NCBI RefSeq assembly: GCF_024496085.1 | Contig: NZ_CP101751.1 | Location: forward strand, 3,100,001 to 3,164,000 | DNA length: 64,000 nucleotides | From: Flavobacterium cerinum | Lineage (GTDB): Bacteria; Bacteroidota; Bacteroidia; Flavobacteriales; Flavobacteriaceae | Direction of reading: 5' to 3' | Part shown: positions 18,126 through 26,954 of the stretch, piece by piece | Layout of the letters: every line of letters starts with the position of its first letter | Position numbering within the stretch: position 1 is the stretch's first letter | Position numbers and translations under genes: made by a program | The notes under the pieces: generated by a model | What the model was told of the DNA's origin: nothing | What the model saw: only the letters and a program-made list of their open reading frames with translations | Databases searched by the model: none

Positions 18126-18847
18126 TTAATCATTTACCGTTTTTTCAAATCTGCTTAATGTTTCGGCATATTTTTCCTGATGGTACGACCAGTCTTTGTC
18201 CGGGAAAAGCAACGGGAGTGTTTTTGCAGCCACGCGCATGTCTTCTAAAACCTCTTCAATCCGTGGAATTTTCGCAGTGATGTCGATGTAAAAATATTGC
18301 CATCCTTTAAAACCGTAATTTTCAAATAAAAGTTCCATGTAGCGATAATAATCGAAATTAAGTTTTACGTACCAATCACGTCTAAAAAATACAATAGGAG
18401 GCGGAAATGTACTTCCTGGTCCTTGTATGATAAAACACCCTCTCATAGAATCGTCTACCCCTTTCGGAAGGTTTTCGAACCTTTGCAATTTTTTTGAAAA
18501 ATCTTCCTCCCCACTTACATTAGTACTCTCGTTAAAATACTCATCTCCAAAATCACAGATGGACTCCGAGGGGCTGTTCAGTACGAAACCGCCTCTTAAT
18601 GTAGTTTCATTCCGCAATTTTAATTGGCTATCCCAATTCAATTTTACGGAACAAAAATTATAATACTCAAGATCTTTTTCAAGTAAAGTGATATTCTCCT
18701 CGGCGAATTCTTTTTTTCGCCGTTCCATAAACCTTTCGGAGGCGCTTCGACTCTATAATAATTTTGCTCGCTGTATTTCCCTAATTCGATATTGGGATTG
18801 TTTTGAAGTTCTTCCAGGCATTTCAGGAATTTTTCTGTAATGGTCAT
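18126..18847 (-). pseudogene. hypothetical gene split by a frameshift at an A7G run
   Basis: The frame from ATG 18847 (MTITEKFLKCLEELQNN) reads to GLWNGEKK and then runs out of sense. A second frame, overlapping from 18728, continues EFAEENITLLEKDLEYYNF to the stop at 18126. Joining them by one -1 shift at the minus-strand run GAAAAAAAG (plus 18710-18718) gives one protein of about 240 residues. In the first frame the run reads GAA AAA AAG, which contains A AAA AAG, the slippery heptamer of E. coli dnaX in the correct phase. GGCGAA and TTCGCC flank the run as a small inverted repeat. It may be a programmed shift, a phase-variable tract, a true pseudogene or a homopolymer sequencing error. The product is unrecognised and has no signal peptide. 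Confidence 0.6.
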
Positions 18848-19488
18848 ATTGTTGTTTTGTTTTATCTTTTTAATAATGTTTTATCTAAGCATTCTGTAAT
18901 TTGTCGGCTTATCGCGAATAAGTCATAAGTCGGTTTACTTTATGCAAATCGGATTCATGGTTAACGTTTATCCGCTGCAATGTAGGAATTTGCAGCTAAA
19001 AAATTCCACTGTCCAAAAATAGAAAGATAATAATTGAAATTTTATTGGAATGTACGAACGTAACAGTTAAATGTGTAAGCGTAGGTTATAAGTATAAAAC
19101 CGTACTCGTTTACCCTCTTTATCATCGCGAGCATCTTGCTCTTGAATACAATTTTTCTGCAACAATACCATACAATCTTCCCTTGTTGGCACGAGTCGGT
19201 AGCTTGTCAACATTTATACGCTCAGCGCTCGACTTGATTTTTAGAAAACTGTCGGATTTTATTATCGCTGCCGGATCTCACTAAATAACCCGGTTATTGT
19301 AAGTATTTTCATTTTTAAAACATATCCCGAAAGAACGAATATCCCGTAATAGTTTACAGTAATTCACTTATAGGTCGCAATTGTTCATTGGCTCCGATTT
19401 TTTCTTGCTTTTGAACTATCATTGCAACCTATTATTGATTTTCAAATATTAATAGCAATCGTAAATTAATTAACCCGCAATACCAAAC
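18848..19488. other. 640-base gap with degenerate REP remnants
   Basis: No convincing gene. CGCGAGCATCTTGCTCTTGA at 19126-19145 and CCTTGTTGGCACGAG at 19182-19196 look like decayed arms of the REPIN-like element. A 79-codon plus-strand frame (19045-19284) runs through these remnants and has no coding character. The last ~100 bases, AT-rich, should hold the promoter of the RCC1 gene, but no clean box pair was found. Confidence 0.45.
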
Positions 19489-22400
19489 ATGAAAAGAATA
19501 ATTACAATTTTATTGATGTCACTAAGTCTACAGTTGTCAGCACAATGTATTCAAAAGGCCGGCGCAGGATCATCCTCCACTTTTGTAATCAAAGCAGACG
19601 GAACACTTTGGGCTTGGGGTAGAAATAACTACGGCCAATTGGGAATCGGCAATCTTGTCAATACTCCGGCAAAAACTAAAGTCGGTACTGCTTCAAACTG
19701 GCAGAGCATAGAAGGCGGCCAATTTCATACAGTCGCCATAAAAGCAGACGGGTCACTTTGGACATGGGGTTATAATGCCAGCGGCCAGTTAGGACTTAAT
19801 AATACCACTAACAAAAACATCCCAACTCAAGTATCCTCAAGTAATATCTGGGCTAGCGTAGCTGCCGGATATGACCATACGGTGGCGATTACGAATGATG
19901 GAACCCTGTATGCCTGGGGACTCAACGATCATGGCCAGTTAGGTGACGGTAGCAGTAGCAACAGGACCACTCCCCGATTTATCGGAACGGGTTGGAAGAG
20001 TGTTTCCGCAGGAAGCAATGTCACAATCGCTATAAAAACGGATGGAACACTTTGGGGTTGGGGCGAAGGTAGTCAGGTTGGTGATGGTACGACTACCGAC
20101 AAATATTCACCTGTTCAGCTTGGAACAGACACTAATTGGAAGAGCGTAAGCCGTGGTGTAAGTCATACCTTAGCCGTAAAAACGGATGGAACACTTTGGG
20201 CTTGGGGAACGAACGGACGTGGTCAATTAGGTAACGGTACTACTTCCGGAGGCTCACTACCTACGCAAGTGGGAACCGAAACCAACTGGGAAAGCGCTAA
20301 AGCAGGTTTTTTCTTCAGTATCGGAAAGAAAACCGACGGTACGATATGGTCGTGGGGACAAGGTACTTACCATCAATTGGGCTTAGGAGCAAGCACTGCG
20401 AATGTATTGGTTCCTACCCAAATTGGCACTGAAAATGACTGGCATACCATTTCAGTAGGTACAAGTTCACTATTTGCCGGAGCTATAAAAAATGATGGTT
20501 CTTTCTGGGCCTGGGGCTATAACAATTACTCGCAATTGGGTGACGGGCTTACGGCGCAACTGCAAGTACCGACATTCATTATCTGTCCGGGAAGTACAAG
20601 CATAACGGAAACCGCTTGTGACAGCTATACATGGGCAGATACCGGAATAACTTACACTACAAGCGGAGTGTATATCAATTCGGTTACCAATAATGAATTG
20701 CATTTAACAATCAACAACAGTACAACATCAACTGCAACCGAGACGGCTTGTGATAGTTATACCTGGGCGGAAAACGGAACAACTTATACAACAAGCGGAA
20801 CCTACACCAACGTTACAACTAACGCTTCCGGATGTACAAACACCGCAACACTAAATCTTACGATCAATAATAGTACGACATCAACTGCAACCGAAACGGC
20901 TTGCGACAGTTATACATGGGCGGAAAACGGAACAACTTACACAACAAGCGGAACCTACACCAATGTTACAACTAACACTTCCGGATGTACAAACACCGCA
21001 ACGTTAAATCTTACGATCAACAACAGTACGACATCAAGCGTGACTGAAACGGCTTGTGATAGCTATACTTGGGCGGAAAACGGAACAACTTACACAACCA
21101 GCGGAACCTACACCAACGTTACAACGAACCCTTCCGGATGTACGAACACCGCAACGTTAAACCTTACGATTAACAACAGTACGACATCAAATGTTACCGA
21201 AACAGCTTGTGATAGTTATACCTGGGCGGAAAACGGAACAACTTATACAACAAGCGGAACCTACACCAACGTTACAACTAATGCTTCCGGATGTACGAAC
21301 ACTGCAACGTTAAACCTAACAATTAATAATAGTACGACATCAAATGTTACCGAAACAGCTTGTGACAGTTATACCTGGGCGGAAAACGGAACAACTTATA
21401 CAACAAGCGGAACCTACACCAACGTTACAACTAATGCTTCCGGATGTACGAACACTGCAACGTTAAACCTAACAATTAATAATAGTACGACATCAAATGT
21501 TACCGAAACAGCTTGTGACAGTTATACCTGGGCGGAAAACGGAACGACATATACAACAAGCGGAACCTACACCAATGTTACAACTAACACTTCCGGATGT
21601 ACGAACACTGCAACGTTAAACCTGACAATCAACAGCAGTACAACATCAACTGCAACCGAAACGGCTTGTGACAGTTATACCTGGGCGGAAAACGGAACAA
21701 CTTATACAACAAGCGGAACCTACACCAATGTTACAACGAACACTTCCGGATGTACGAATACTGCAACGTTAAACCTTACGATTAACAACAGTACGACATC
21801 AACTGCAACCGAGACGGCTTGTGACAGTTATACCTGGGCGGAAAACGGAACAACTTATACAACAAGCGGAACCTACACCAATGTTACAACGAACACTTCC
21901 GGATGTACGAATACTGCAACGTTAAACCTTACGATTAACAACAGTACGACATCAACTGCAACCGAGACGGCTTGTGACAGTTATACCTGGGCGGAAAACG
22001 GAACAACTTATACAACAAGCGGAACCTATACCAACGTTACAACTAACCCTTCCGGATGTACGAACACCGCAACGTTAAACCTGACAATCAACAACAGTAC
22101 GACATCAACTGCAACCGAAACGGCTTGTGATAGTTATACCTGGGCGGAAAACGGAACGACATATACAACAAGCGGAACCTACACCAACGTTACAACTAAC
22201 GCTTCCGGATGCACAAACACCGCAACGTTAAATCTGACAATCAACAACAGTACGACATCAAGTGTGACCGAAACGGCTTGTGATAGTTATACCTGGGCGG
22301 AAAACGGAACAACTTATACAACAAGCGGAACTTATACCAACGTTACAACTAATACTTCCGGATGTACCGACACGTCAATATTAAATTTAATCATAAACAA

Positions 22401-22887
22401 TTCAGAATCTCCAGTTGGTGAATCGTCCCAGATAATAACCGGCAATGCAACAATCGCTGATATTGTTATCAGTCCGTCAACTGTTGTTTGGTATGCATCT
22501 GAATCGGATGCAATATCGCATACTAATCCGCTGAGCAGTACTACAGCTTTGGTGAACGATGCTACTTATTACGCAGTCAATACGACTAGTCAAGGCTGTA
22601 GCAGCGCACCATATCCGGTAACGGTTTCAGTTACATTGGCTACGAATTCTTTTGATGATACACAGTTTAGCTTTTATCCGAATCCTACTTCGAACGTACT
22701 GTACCTTAAATATGACCGTACAATTAATACTATAAGTGTAAATAATGTATTGGGTCAGGAAGTATATGCCAAATCGCTAAATGCGAAAGATGGTGTAGTA
22801 GATTTTTCGAATTTACCATCAGGAAATTACTTTGTTAGGGTAACTAGTGGTGATTTCGTGAAAATTATTACAATTATAAAAAGATAA
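19489..22887 (+). CDS. RCC1-propeller repeat protein with type IX secretion sorting domain
   Basis: 1132 residues with a signal peptide (MKRIITILLMSLSLQLSAQ). Residues ~22-365 contain seven RCC1 blades, each with a motif like GTLWAWGxNxxGQLGxG, enough for a closed seven-bladed propeller. A degenerate copy and then 11 almost identical 51-residue units follow (TETACDSYTWAENGTTYTTS...), each with two Cys. Residues ~970-1050 form an Ig-like domain. The C-terminal ~75 residues (FSFYPNPTSNVLYLKY, VLGQEVY, LPSGNYFVRV, ending KIITIIKR) are a type A T9SS sorting domain, so it should be exported by T9SS and attached to or released from the surface. An adhesin role is inferred. A terminator follows directly. 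Confidence 0.92.
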   Translation: MKRIITILLMSLSLQLSAQCIQKAGAGSSSTFVIKADGTLWAWGRNNYGQLGIGNLVNTPAKTKVGTASNWQSIEGGQFHTVAIKADGSLWTWGYNASGQLGLNNTTNKNIPTQVSSSNIWASVAAGYDHTVAITNDGTLYAWGLNDHGQLGDGSSSNRTTPRFIGTGWKSVSAGSNVTIAIKTDGTLWGWGEGSQVGDGTTTDKYSPVQLGTDTNWKSVSRGVSHTLAVKTDGTLWAWGTNGRGQLGNGTTSGGSLPTQVGTETNWESAKAGFFFSIGKKTDGTIWSWGQGTYHQLGLGASTANVLVPTQIGTENDWHTISVGTSSLFAGAIKNDGSFWAWGYNNYSQLGDGLTAQLQVPTFIICPGSTSITETACDSYTWADTGITYTTSGVYINSVTNNELHLTINNSTTSTATETACDSYTWAENGTTYTTSGTYTNVTTNASGCTNTATLNLTINNSTTSTATETACDSYTWAENGTTYTTSGTYTNVTTNTSGCTNTATLNLTINNSTTSSVTETACDSYTWAENGTTYTTSGTYTNVTTNPSGCTNTATLNLTINNSTTSNVTETACDSYTWAENGTTYTTSGTYTNVTTNASGCTNTATLNLTINNSTTSNVTETACDSYTWAENGTTYTTSGTYTNVTTNASGCTNTATLNLTINNSTTSNVTETACDSYTWAENGTTYTTSGTYTNVTTNTSGCTNTATLNLTINSSTTSTATETACDSYTWAENGTTYTTSGTYTNVTTNTSGCTNTATLNLTINNSTTSTATETACDSYTWAENGTTYTTSGTYTNVTTNTSGCTNTATLNLTINNSTTSTATETACDSYTWAENGTTYTTSGTYTNVTTNPSGCTNTATLNLTINNSTTSTATETACDSYTWAENGTTYTTSGTYTNVTTNASGCTNTATLNLTINNSTTSSVTETACDSYTWAENGTTYTTSGTYTNVTTNTSGCTDTSILNLIINNSESPVGESSQIITGNATIADIVISPSTVVWYASESDAISHTNPLSSTTALVNDATYYAVNTTSQGCSSAPYPVTVSVTLATNSFDDTQFSFYPNPTSNVLYLKYDRTINTISVNNVLGQEVYAKSLNAKDGVVDFSNLPSGNYFVRVTSGDFVKIITIIKR
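20740..22375 (+). repeat. eleven tandem 153-bp coding repeats
   Basis: The period is 153 bases (for example 20740 to 20893), coding for 51 residues. Copies differ mainly at silent sites and at a few positions (Ala/Thr/Pro before SGC; TA, SV or NV before TE). This near identity suggests recent amplification or gene conversion, and copy number probably varies between strains. Confidence 0.95.
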
Positions 22888-22909
22888 AACAAATTGTTAA
22901 TTACAAAAA

Positions 22910-22943
22910 ATCCCAAATTCCGATAAGAGTTTGGGATTTTTTT
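22910..22943 (+). terminator. terminator of the RCC1 gene
   Basis: ATCCCAAA (22910-22917) pairs with TTTGGGAT (22930-22937), followed by seven T. It lies 22 bases after the stop. Confidence 0.9.
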
Positions 22944-23340
22944 ATTGATTTCCCTGAATGGAATTTGATGCAAAATAAATTTATTTTATTGGCAGAAGCG
23001 GATGAAAACGATTCATTAAGAACAGCTAACTTGGCTTTTTCTTTGTGGAGTGTCAGGGACTGTAATCGAACACTTAATTCCAATCTTAACTTTTTTTGAA
23101 AACTTAAAACAGGCTTTTAAAGAATTAAAAATCCTTTTGATATTTTTTACTTTTAAAAGTAACTGTAAACAGGTGATATTAGTTCGAGACCATTCATAAG
23201 CCTTTACTTTATAAACAAATTAACTTGCTCTAAAAGATGACTTTAAAAACATACAGTTTTATAATACATCTTAACTTTGTATATGCTAATTTGCACAAAC
23301 GAATAAAATGTAACTAAGGAGACATTACAGATTAATAAAC
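22944..23340. other. 397-base gap upstream of the AraC regulator
   Basis: No gene seen. TAACTTTG at 23272-23279 matches the -7 consensus TAnnTTTG, 61 bases before the AraC start, but no good -33 box was found. The sequence AAGGAGACATTA just before the start contains a Shine-Dalgarno-like GGAG. Confidence 0.4.
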
Positions 23341-24282
23341 ATGACAAAAGAAGAGTCTATCAAAGAGTATTGCTTTAGAATCAATAAAAGCATAGATTAT
23401 ATTAAAGAAAATCTTCATGAAGAACTCTCTTTAGAAAAACTGGCTGGTCTTTCCAATTTTTCAAAATTTCATTTTCATAGAATTTTTAAATCCGTAACGG
23501 GAACGACTATTAATGAGTTTATTAAAAATGCAAAAATAGAAAGAGCTCTATTTTTCTTAATGAACAATCAGTCAAAAACTATGAACGAAATTGCTAATGA
23601 CTGTGGTTTTTCAAGTCTTTCCTCTTTTTCAAGGAGTTTTCGTGAAATCAAACAGATAACACCAAGTGAATGGAAAAAACTTTATAATAATAGCAATATT
23701 GGTATAACAGATAGCAATATTGGAAAAATGCAGTCCGAAATCGAAAGCTACCTTGCACTCAAATTAAATAATTTAAAAAAGATTGAAATGAGTGAAATTG
23801 TAAAACTTGATTTTGAAATCAAAAAGTTGGAAGAGTTTAATGTTATTTATATCAGAAACCTCAATATCAATAATCATGACAGCGAAACATTTGGAAAAAT
23901 GTTTGAGCAGCTTTTTAGCTGGGCCACTCCAAGAAATTTAGTTAATTTTCCTGAAACCAAAGCATTAACCGTTTATCGAAGCAATGCTAATTTATCCGGA
24001 ATGCTCCAGGCTGATGTTTGTTTGTCTGTTCCTGAAGGAATCGTTGGAGAAGGATTAATTGGCAATACAAGAATAAGCGGAGGATTATATGCTATTTTCC
24101 ATAAAGAAGCACCAATATCTGAATGCTTCAAAACATGGAATTACATTTACGAAGTATGGTTTGAAGAAAACGGTTACCAACCGGATAATAGAAATTTCTT
24201 TCTAAGTCATTTAAATGATCCTAAATTACATCCTGAAAATCTTCATATTATTGACATTTACATACCAATTAAGTTATTGTGA
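23341..24282 (+). CDS. AraC-family regulator with GyrI-like effector domain
   Basis: 313 residues. The DNA-binding part is N-terminal (residues ~10-115), with two helix-turn-helix units: LSLEKLAGLSNFSKFHFHRIFK and the second unit ending CGFSSLSSFSRSFREI. The C-terminal part (~160-313) matches the GyrI-like/AraC effector-binding fold (VIYIRNLNINN, GLYAIFHKEAPIS, LHIIDIYIPI), which binds small molecules. It is close in plan to SoxS/Rob-like multidrug regulators. No target gene is evident next to it. Confidence 0.9.
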   Translation: MTKEESIKEYCFRINKSIDYIKENLHEELSLEKLAGLSNFSKFHFHRIFKSVTGTTINEFIKNAKIERALFFLMNNQSKTMNEIANDCGFSSLSSFSRSFREIKQITPSEWKKLYNNSNIGITDSNIGKMQSEIESYLALKLNNLKKIEMSEIVKLDFEIKKLEEFNVIYIRNLNINNHDSETFGKMFEQLFSWATPRNLVNFPETKALTVYRSNANLSGMLQADVCLSVPEGIVGEGLIGNTRISGGLYAIFHKEAPISECFKTWNYIYEVWFEENGYQPDNRNFFLSHLNDPKLHPENLHIIDIYIPIKLL

Positions 24283-24499
24283 GAATTGTGATATGCAAGC
24301 TTTAATAAAATCAAATTAAATTTTATGAAATTGTCATTTATTGTATCATTCTCTTTGACAGATAATGGTTTACGATTTAATTTTAGACTGAAGTATCTCT
24401 AAGAGAATTTAAAAAATATTTAAATCAAGGTCTTTATTGAAAGAAAAAAACGATAAAAAAATAAAGCCACTGTAAGACAGCCCCTTTATTTGTTTTTCT

Positions 24500-24534
24500 G
24501 TGGGCGATGAGGGATTCGACCCCCCGCCCCCCCC
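24500..24534 (-). pseudogene. tRNA 3'-end remnant joined to a C-rich tract
   Basis: TGGGCGATGAGGGATTCGA is the complement of an acceptor 3' strand and T arm like those of the two tRNA-Val genes in this window. The rest of the tRNA is missing. A C-rich tract replaces the T-arm end, followed by a REPIN-like element. Upstream, AAAGCCACTGTAAGACAG resembles the hairpin that follows intact tRNA genes. It is either a scar of integration at a tRNA 3' end or a tRNA gene destroyed by rearrangement. Confidence 0.65.
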
Positions 24535-24600
24535 TTGCTGGCGCGAGCGTCTCGCTCGTGCAGAAACTATATTCACGAGCGAGACGCTCGCGCCAGCAGG
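24535..24600. repeat. REPIN-like double palindrome, copy 2
   Basis: Arms TTGCTGGCGCGAGCGTCTCG and its near-perfect complement (ending CGCGCCAGCAG) flank CAGAAACTATATT. It directly abuts the C-rich end of the tRNA remnant. Confidence 0.9.
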
Positions 24601-24660
24601 GGGAACATTAAATTGTTCCAGATTAAAATTGCACAAAATTGTAGAATAATATTACTGCAC

Positions 24661-24790
24661 ACAACAGCAGTCACGGCTTATTACTAGATTTCATAAACCG
24701 GAAAATTTTTTCCTCACGAAAAAATTCTATCTTAGTGGAGAAAACTCGTTTCGCTTAACCGCAACAAGCCGTGGCTGCGAAACGTTATGC
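24661..24790 (+). repeat. attC-like site upstream of a plus-strand cassette
   Basis: CAGTCACGGCTT (24668-24679) pairs with AAGCCGTGGCTG (24766-24777), 11 of 12 positions. The site ends with AACGTTATGC, whose GTTATGC (24784-24790) is the exact complement of GCATAAC at 25430-25436 after the next gene. Inner arms plus a terminal GTTnnnC box is the layout of integron attC sites. Confidence 0.55.
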
Positions 24791-24844
24791 GATATGCTAA
24801 GAACTTGCTGATTAAAACTAAGCAATTAACCTAAAAACGCATTT

Positions 24845-25408
24845 ATGAAATTTTTTAAATTTTTATTTACTTTATTTGGATTGTTACTTTTAGCTGGTTG
24901 TCGACTTGAAAATGCACCTAAAGGTTTAATGATAGATTATCCATATTTTATAACCAAAGATTCAATGTTTGTTAAAAAAATAATGGTTCCAAAGGGAACC
25001 GAGTTAATTTATCAAGAGGATGGTTTTAACAAAGGTAAACAAGAAAAAATTTTGAACGAAGAAAATCTCAAGACAATAAAACTTCACAATGGTGCAACAA
25101 TCGATTGGGGAGGCGTACCCGTTTATGAAATTGAACTTTTTTTTAATACCAAGATGCATGGATTTACAGTTTATGCAAACTTTTACAGATTGAGTAAAGA
25201 CAAAAAAACTAAATTTTCCGAGTTATGGCAAAGCTGTAATGATGGATTAGGTGTGACTGTAAAAAATCTTAATGATTGGTCTTTTAATCCTAAAAACATC
25301 TCTGATATTGAAAGTTGTAGTGTAAGCTACCAGCGATATTTCAAAGAAGATGCAAAGCAGCAAAAATTTTTGGATTCTATTTATAATGAAGTAACTAAAA
25401 AAAAATAA
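24845..25408 (+). CDS. lipoprotein of unknown function, apparent gene cassette
   Basis: 187 residues. Lipoprotein signal MKFFKFLFTLFGLLLLAGC with Cys 19. The mature part has no recognised motif; it includes TIDWGGVPVYEIELFFNT and paired Cys residues. It is bounded on the left by GTTATGC and on the right by its complement GCATAAC, as expected for a mobile cassette. It is read in the opposite direction to the main 31-48 kb array. Confidence 0.68.
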   Translation: MKFFKFLFTLFGLLLLAGCRLENAPKGLMIDYPYFITKDSMFVKKIMVPKGTELIYQEDGFNKGKQEKILNEENLKTIKLHNGATIDWGGVPVYEIELFFNTKMHGFTVYANFYRLSKDKKTKFSELWQSCNDGLGVTVKNLNDWSFNPKNISDIESCSVSYQRYFKEDAKQQKFLDSIYNEVTKKK

Positions 25409-25429
25409 AGCTAAACTAATAAGCACATC

Positions 25430-25446
25430 GCATAACAGCGGTTAAA
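25430..25446 (+). repeat. start of an attC-like site, cut by a REPIN-like element
   Basis: GCATAACAGCGGTTAAAC lies 21 bases after the stop of the lipoprotein gene. It matches the 5' arms of the spacers at 35, 41, 45 and 47 kb (TAACAGCGGTTTT). The REPIN-like element begins right after it and no 3' arm is seen. Confidence 0.5.
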
Positions 25447-25449
25447 CCC

Positions 25450-25515
25450 TTGCTGGCGCGAGCGTCTCGCTCGTACACAAACTATATTCACGAGCGACAC
25501 ACTCGCTCCAGCAGG
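25450..25515. repeat. REPIN-like double palindrome, copy 3
   Basis: The left arm TTGCTGGCGCGAGCGTCTCG is intact. The right arm (CACGAGCGACACACTCGCTC) has several changes, so the outer pairing is weakened. The spacer is CACAAACTATATT. Confidence 0.85.
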
Positions 25516-25527
25516 GGATCGTAATTT

Positions 25528-26154
25528 TTAATCTACAGCTTCTCTTCCTTTTTTGTAAATACCCAAACTTCTTGTTTTTATAAATCCATCTTTTTGAATT
25601 TTTATATCAATTAATTCTTTGCTTAATGGATATTGATGATATTTCATTAAACGTAATTGATAGCCATTTTCAATTTTTTTATATTGACTCGCTTTCAATT
25701 CAGTGTCTAATTGATAACCATAAGTATGAGCCAAAAGTATAGCCTCTTCTAAGTTATCTATTTCACCAATAAAATTTCTAAATTCTTCATCGGTTCGGAT
25801 ATATTTTACTTTTTGGTTCACAATAGTTGTCACATAATTACAGCGATAACTCGGATGTCCCCCTTCAAATATTCCATATGGTTCAAATTTTTGAGTTATT
25901 TCTTTTTTCAATAAAGTATCACCACCTTCCTTTAGGATTGTTCGACTAATTTTCTGGTCACCATAGCTTTCATGGTAAGATGAATAGGCCCAATATTGAA
26001 AATTATCATTTGGTACAATTTTCTTCCCGATACTATCTAAATAATTATATTTCAAACTGTAGTCTATTTTTCGAAATTTTGTGTCGCTTTTTTCAATCTC
26101 TTCTTTTTTTGAACAAGAAATTAATAAAACTAAAAGTATAAATGTAATCCTCAT
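25528..26154 (-). CDS. lipoprotein of unknown function
   Basis: 208 residues with a short signal (MRITFILLVLLISC, Cys 14). The mature domain is alpha/beta with many Tyr and Lys. No family was recognised. It follows the membrane protein gene at 26.2 kb by 47 bases; the spacer contains GTAACCAACAAGGGG. Confidence 0.66.
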   Translation of the reverse strand: MRITFILLVLLISCSKKEEIEKSDTKFRKIDYSLKYNYLDSIGKKIVPNDNFQYWAYSSYHESYGDQKISRTILKEGGDTLLKKEITQKFEPYGIFEGGHPSYRCNYVTTIVNQKVKYIRTDEEFRNFIGEIDNLEEAILLAHTYGYQLDTELKASQYKKIENGYQLRLMKYHQYPLSKELIDIKIQKDGFIKTRSLGIYKKGREAVD

Positions 26155-26201
26155 TTTTAAGATTTTTTAGAGTCATGTCGAAAAACGTTTCCCCTTGTTG
26201 G

Positions 26202-26870
26202 TTACAGGCTGTTACCAGAAGCTGACCTTTCTTTTTCTAATCTTTTTCTTTCAAGCAAAATAGCATTTGATAAATCTTTCTGAAAATGATTTTTATAATA
26301 TTTATAATAATCACGGTTACGAGTATGTTTATATCCCAATTTCATTTCAAAAATTATCTGATCATTTATTTCGACTACAAGAGCTTGCATTTCCGCAGGT
26401 TTTGGAATTACTGTGTATGCTGATTTGGTACGCAATTTTCCATCAAAGTTTACGTAAGTATACATCGCAAAATAAACATCCGCAATCGTAAGCACTTTAT
26501 TTTTTAGATTTTTATTGTTTGGCAAATAGGCTTTCGACAATACATTAAGTCTTGAAACTTTACGTATAAGAGTATCATAGTCAATCATTTTAATAAAACT
26601 CTCCTTGTACTTTGCTAATGCTTGCAAATTTTTAGGTGGTTCTTTTCGGTTTGCAAGAACTTCAACTTTTTCTTCCATATCTTTAAAAAGTAAAAACAAT
26701 CCTTTGTAATGAGAATCTAAAAAACTTAGTATTTCAAGAACCTCTTCGAGTTTACCTAATCTTAATTGTTTTTTTAAATTTTGCCTCGTAAAGTAAATAC
26801 TAATGATTGAAATAGCAATTGCTATAGACGAAAACACAATAGGAATAATTTTATAAATATCGATTTCCAT
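26202..26870 (-). CDS. membrane-anchored helical protein, unknown
   Basis: I use the ATG at 26870; an in-frame TTG at 26894 is possible. About 222 residues. One N-terminal helix (IIPIVFSSIAIAISIISIYF) and a long, mainly helical cytoplasmic part (KQLRLGKLEEVLEILSFLDS). Its last codons (GGT AAC AGC CTG TAA) merge into a GTAACAGCCTGTAACC spacer, and AACGTTAC lies just upstream of its start, so it also looks like a cassette. Confidence 0.62.
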   Translation of the reverse strand: MEIDIYKIIPIVFSSIAIAISIISIYFTRQNLKKQLRLGKLEEVLEILSFLDSHYKGLFLLFKDMEEKVEVLANRKEPPKNLQALAKYKESFIKMIDYDTLIRKVSRLNVLSKAYLPNNKNLKNKVLTIADVYFAMYTYVNFDGKLRTKSAYTVIPKPAEMQALVVEINDQIIFEMKLGYKHTRNRDYYKYYKNHFQKDLSNAILLERKRLEKERSASGNSL

Positions 26871-26954
26871 AATTATTATAAAGGTTTTTTCCAATCTCTA
26901 GTAACGTTCTCACATTACAGCAGGCTTAGGACTAAATTAAGTTTATCTTCGGAT

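Noticed and set aside
19045..19284. 79-codon plus-strand frame in the gap before the RCC1 gene
   Set aside because: It runs through decayed REP palindromes, has no ribosome site and no coding-like composition.
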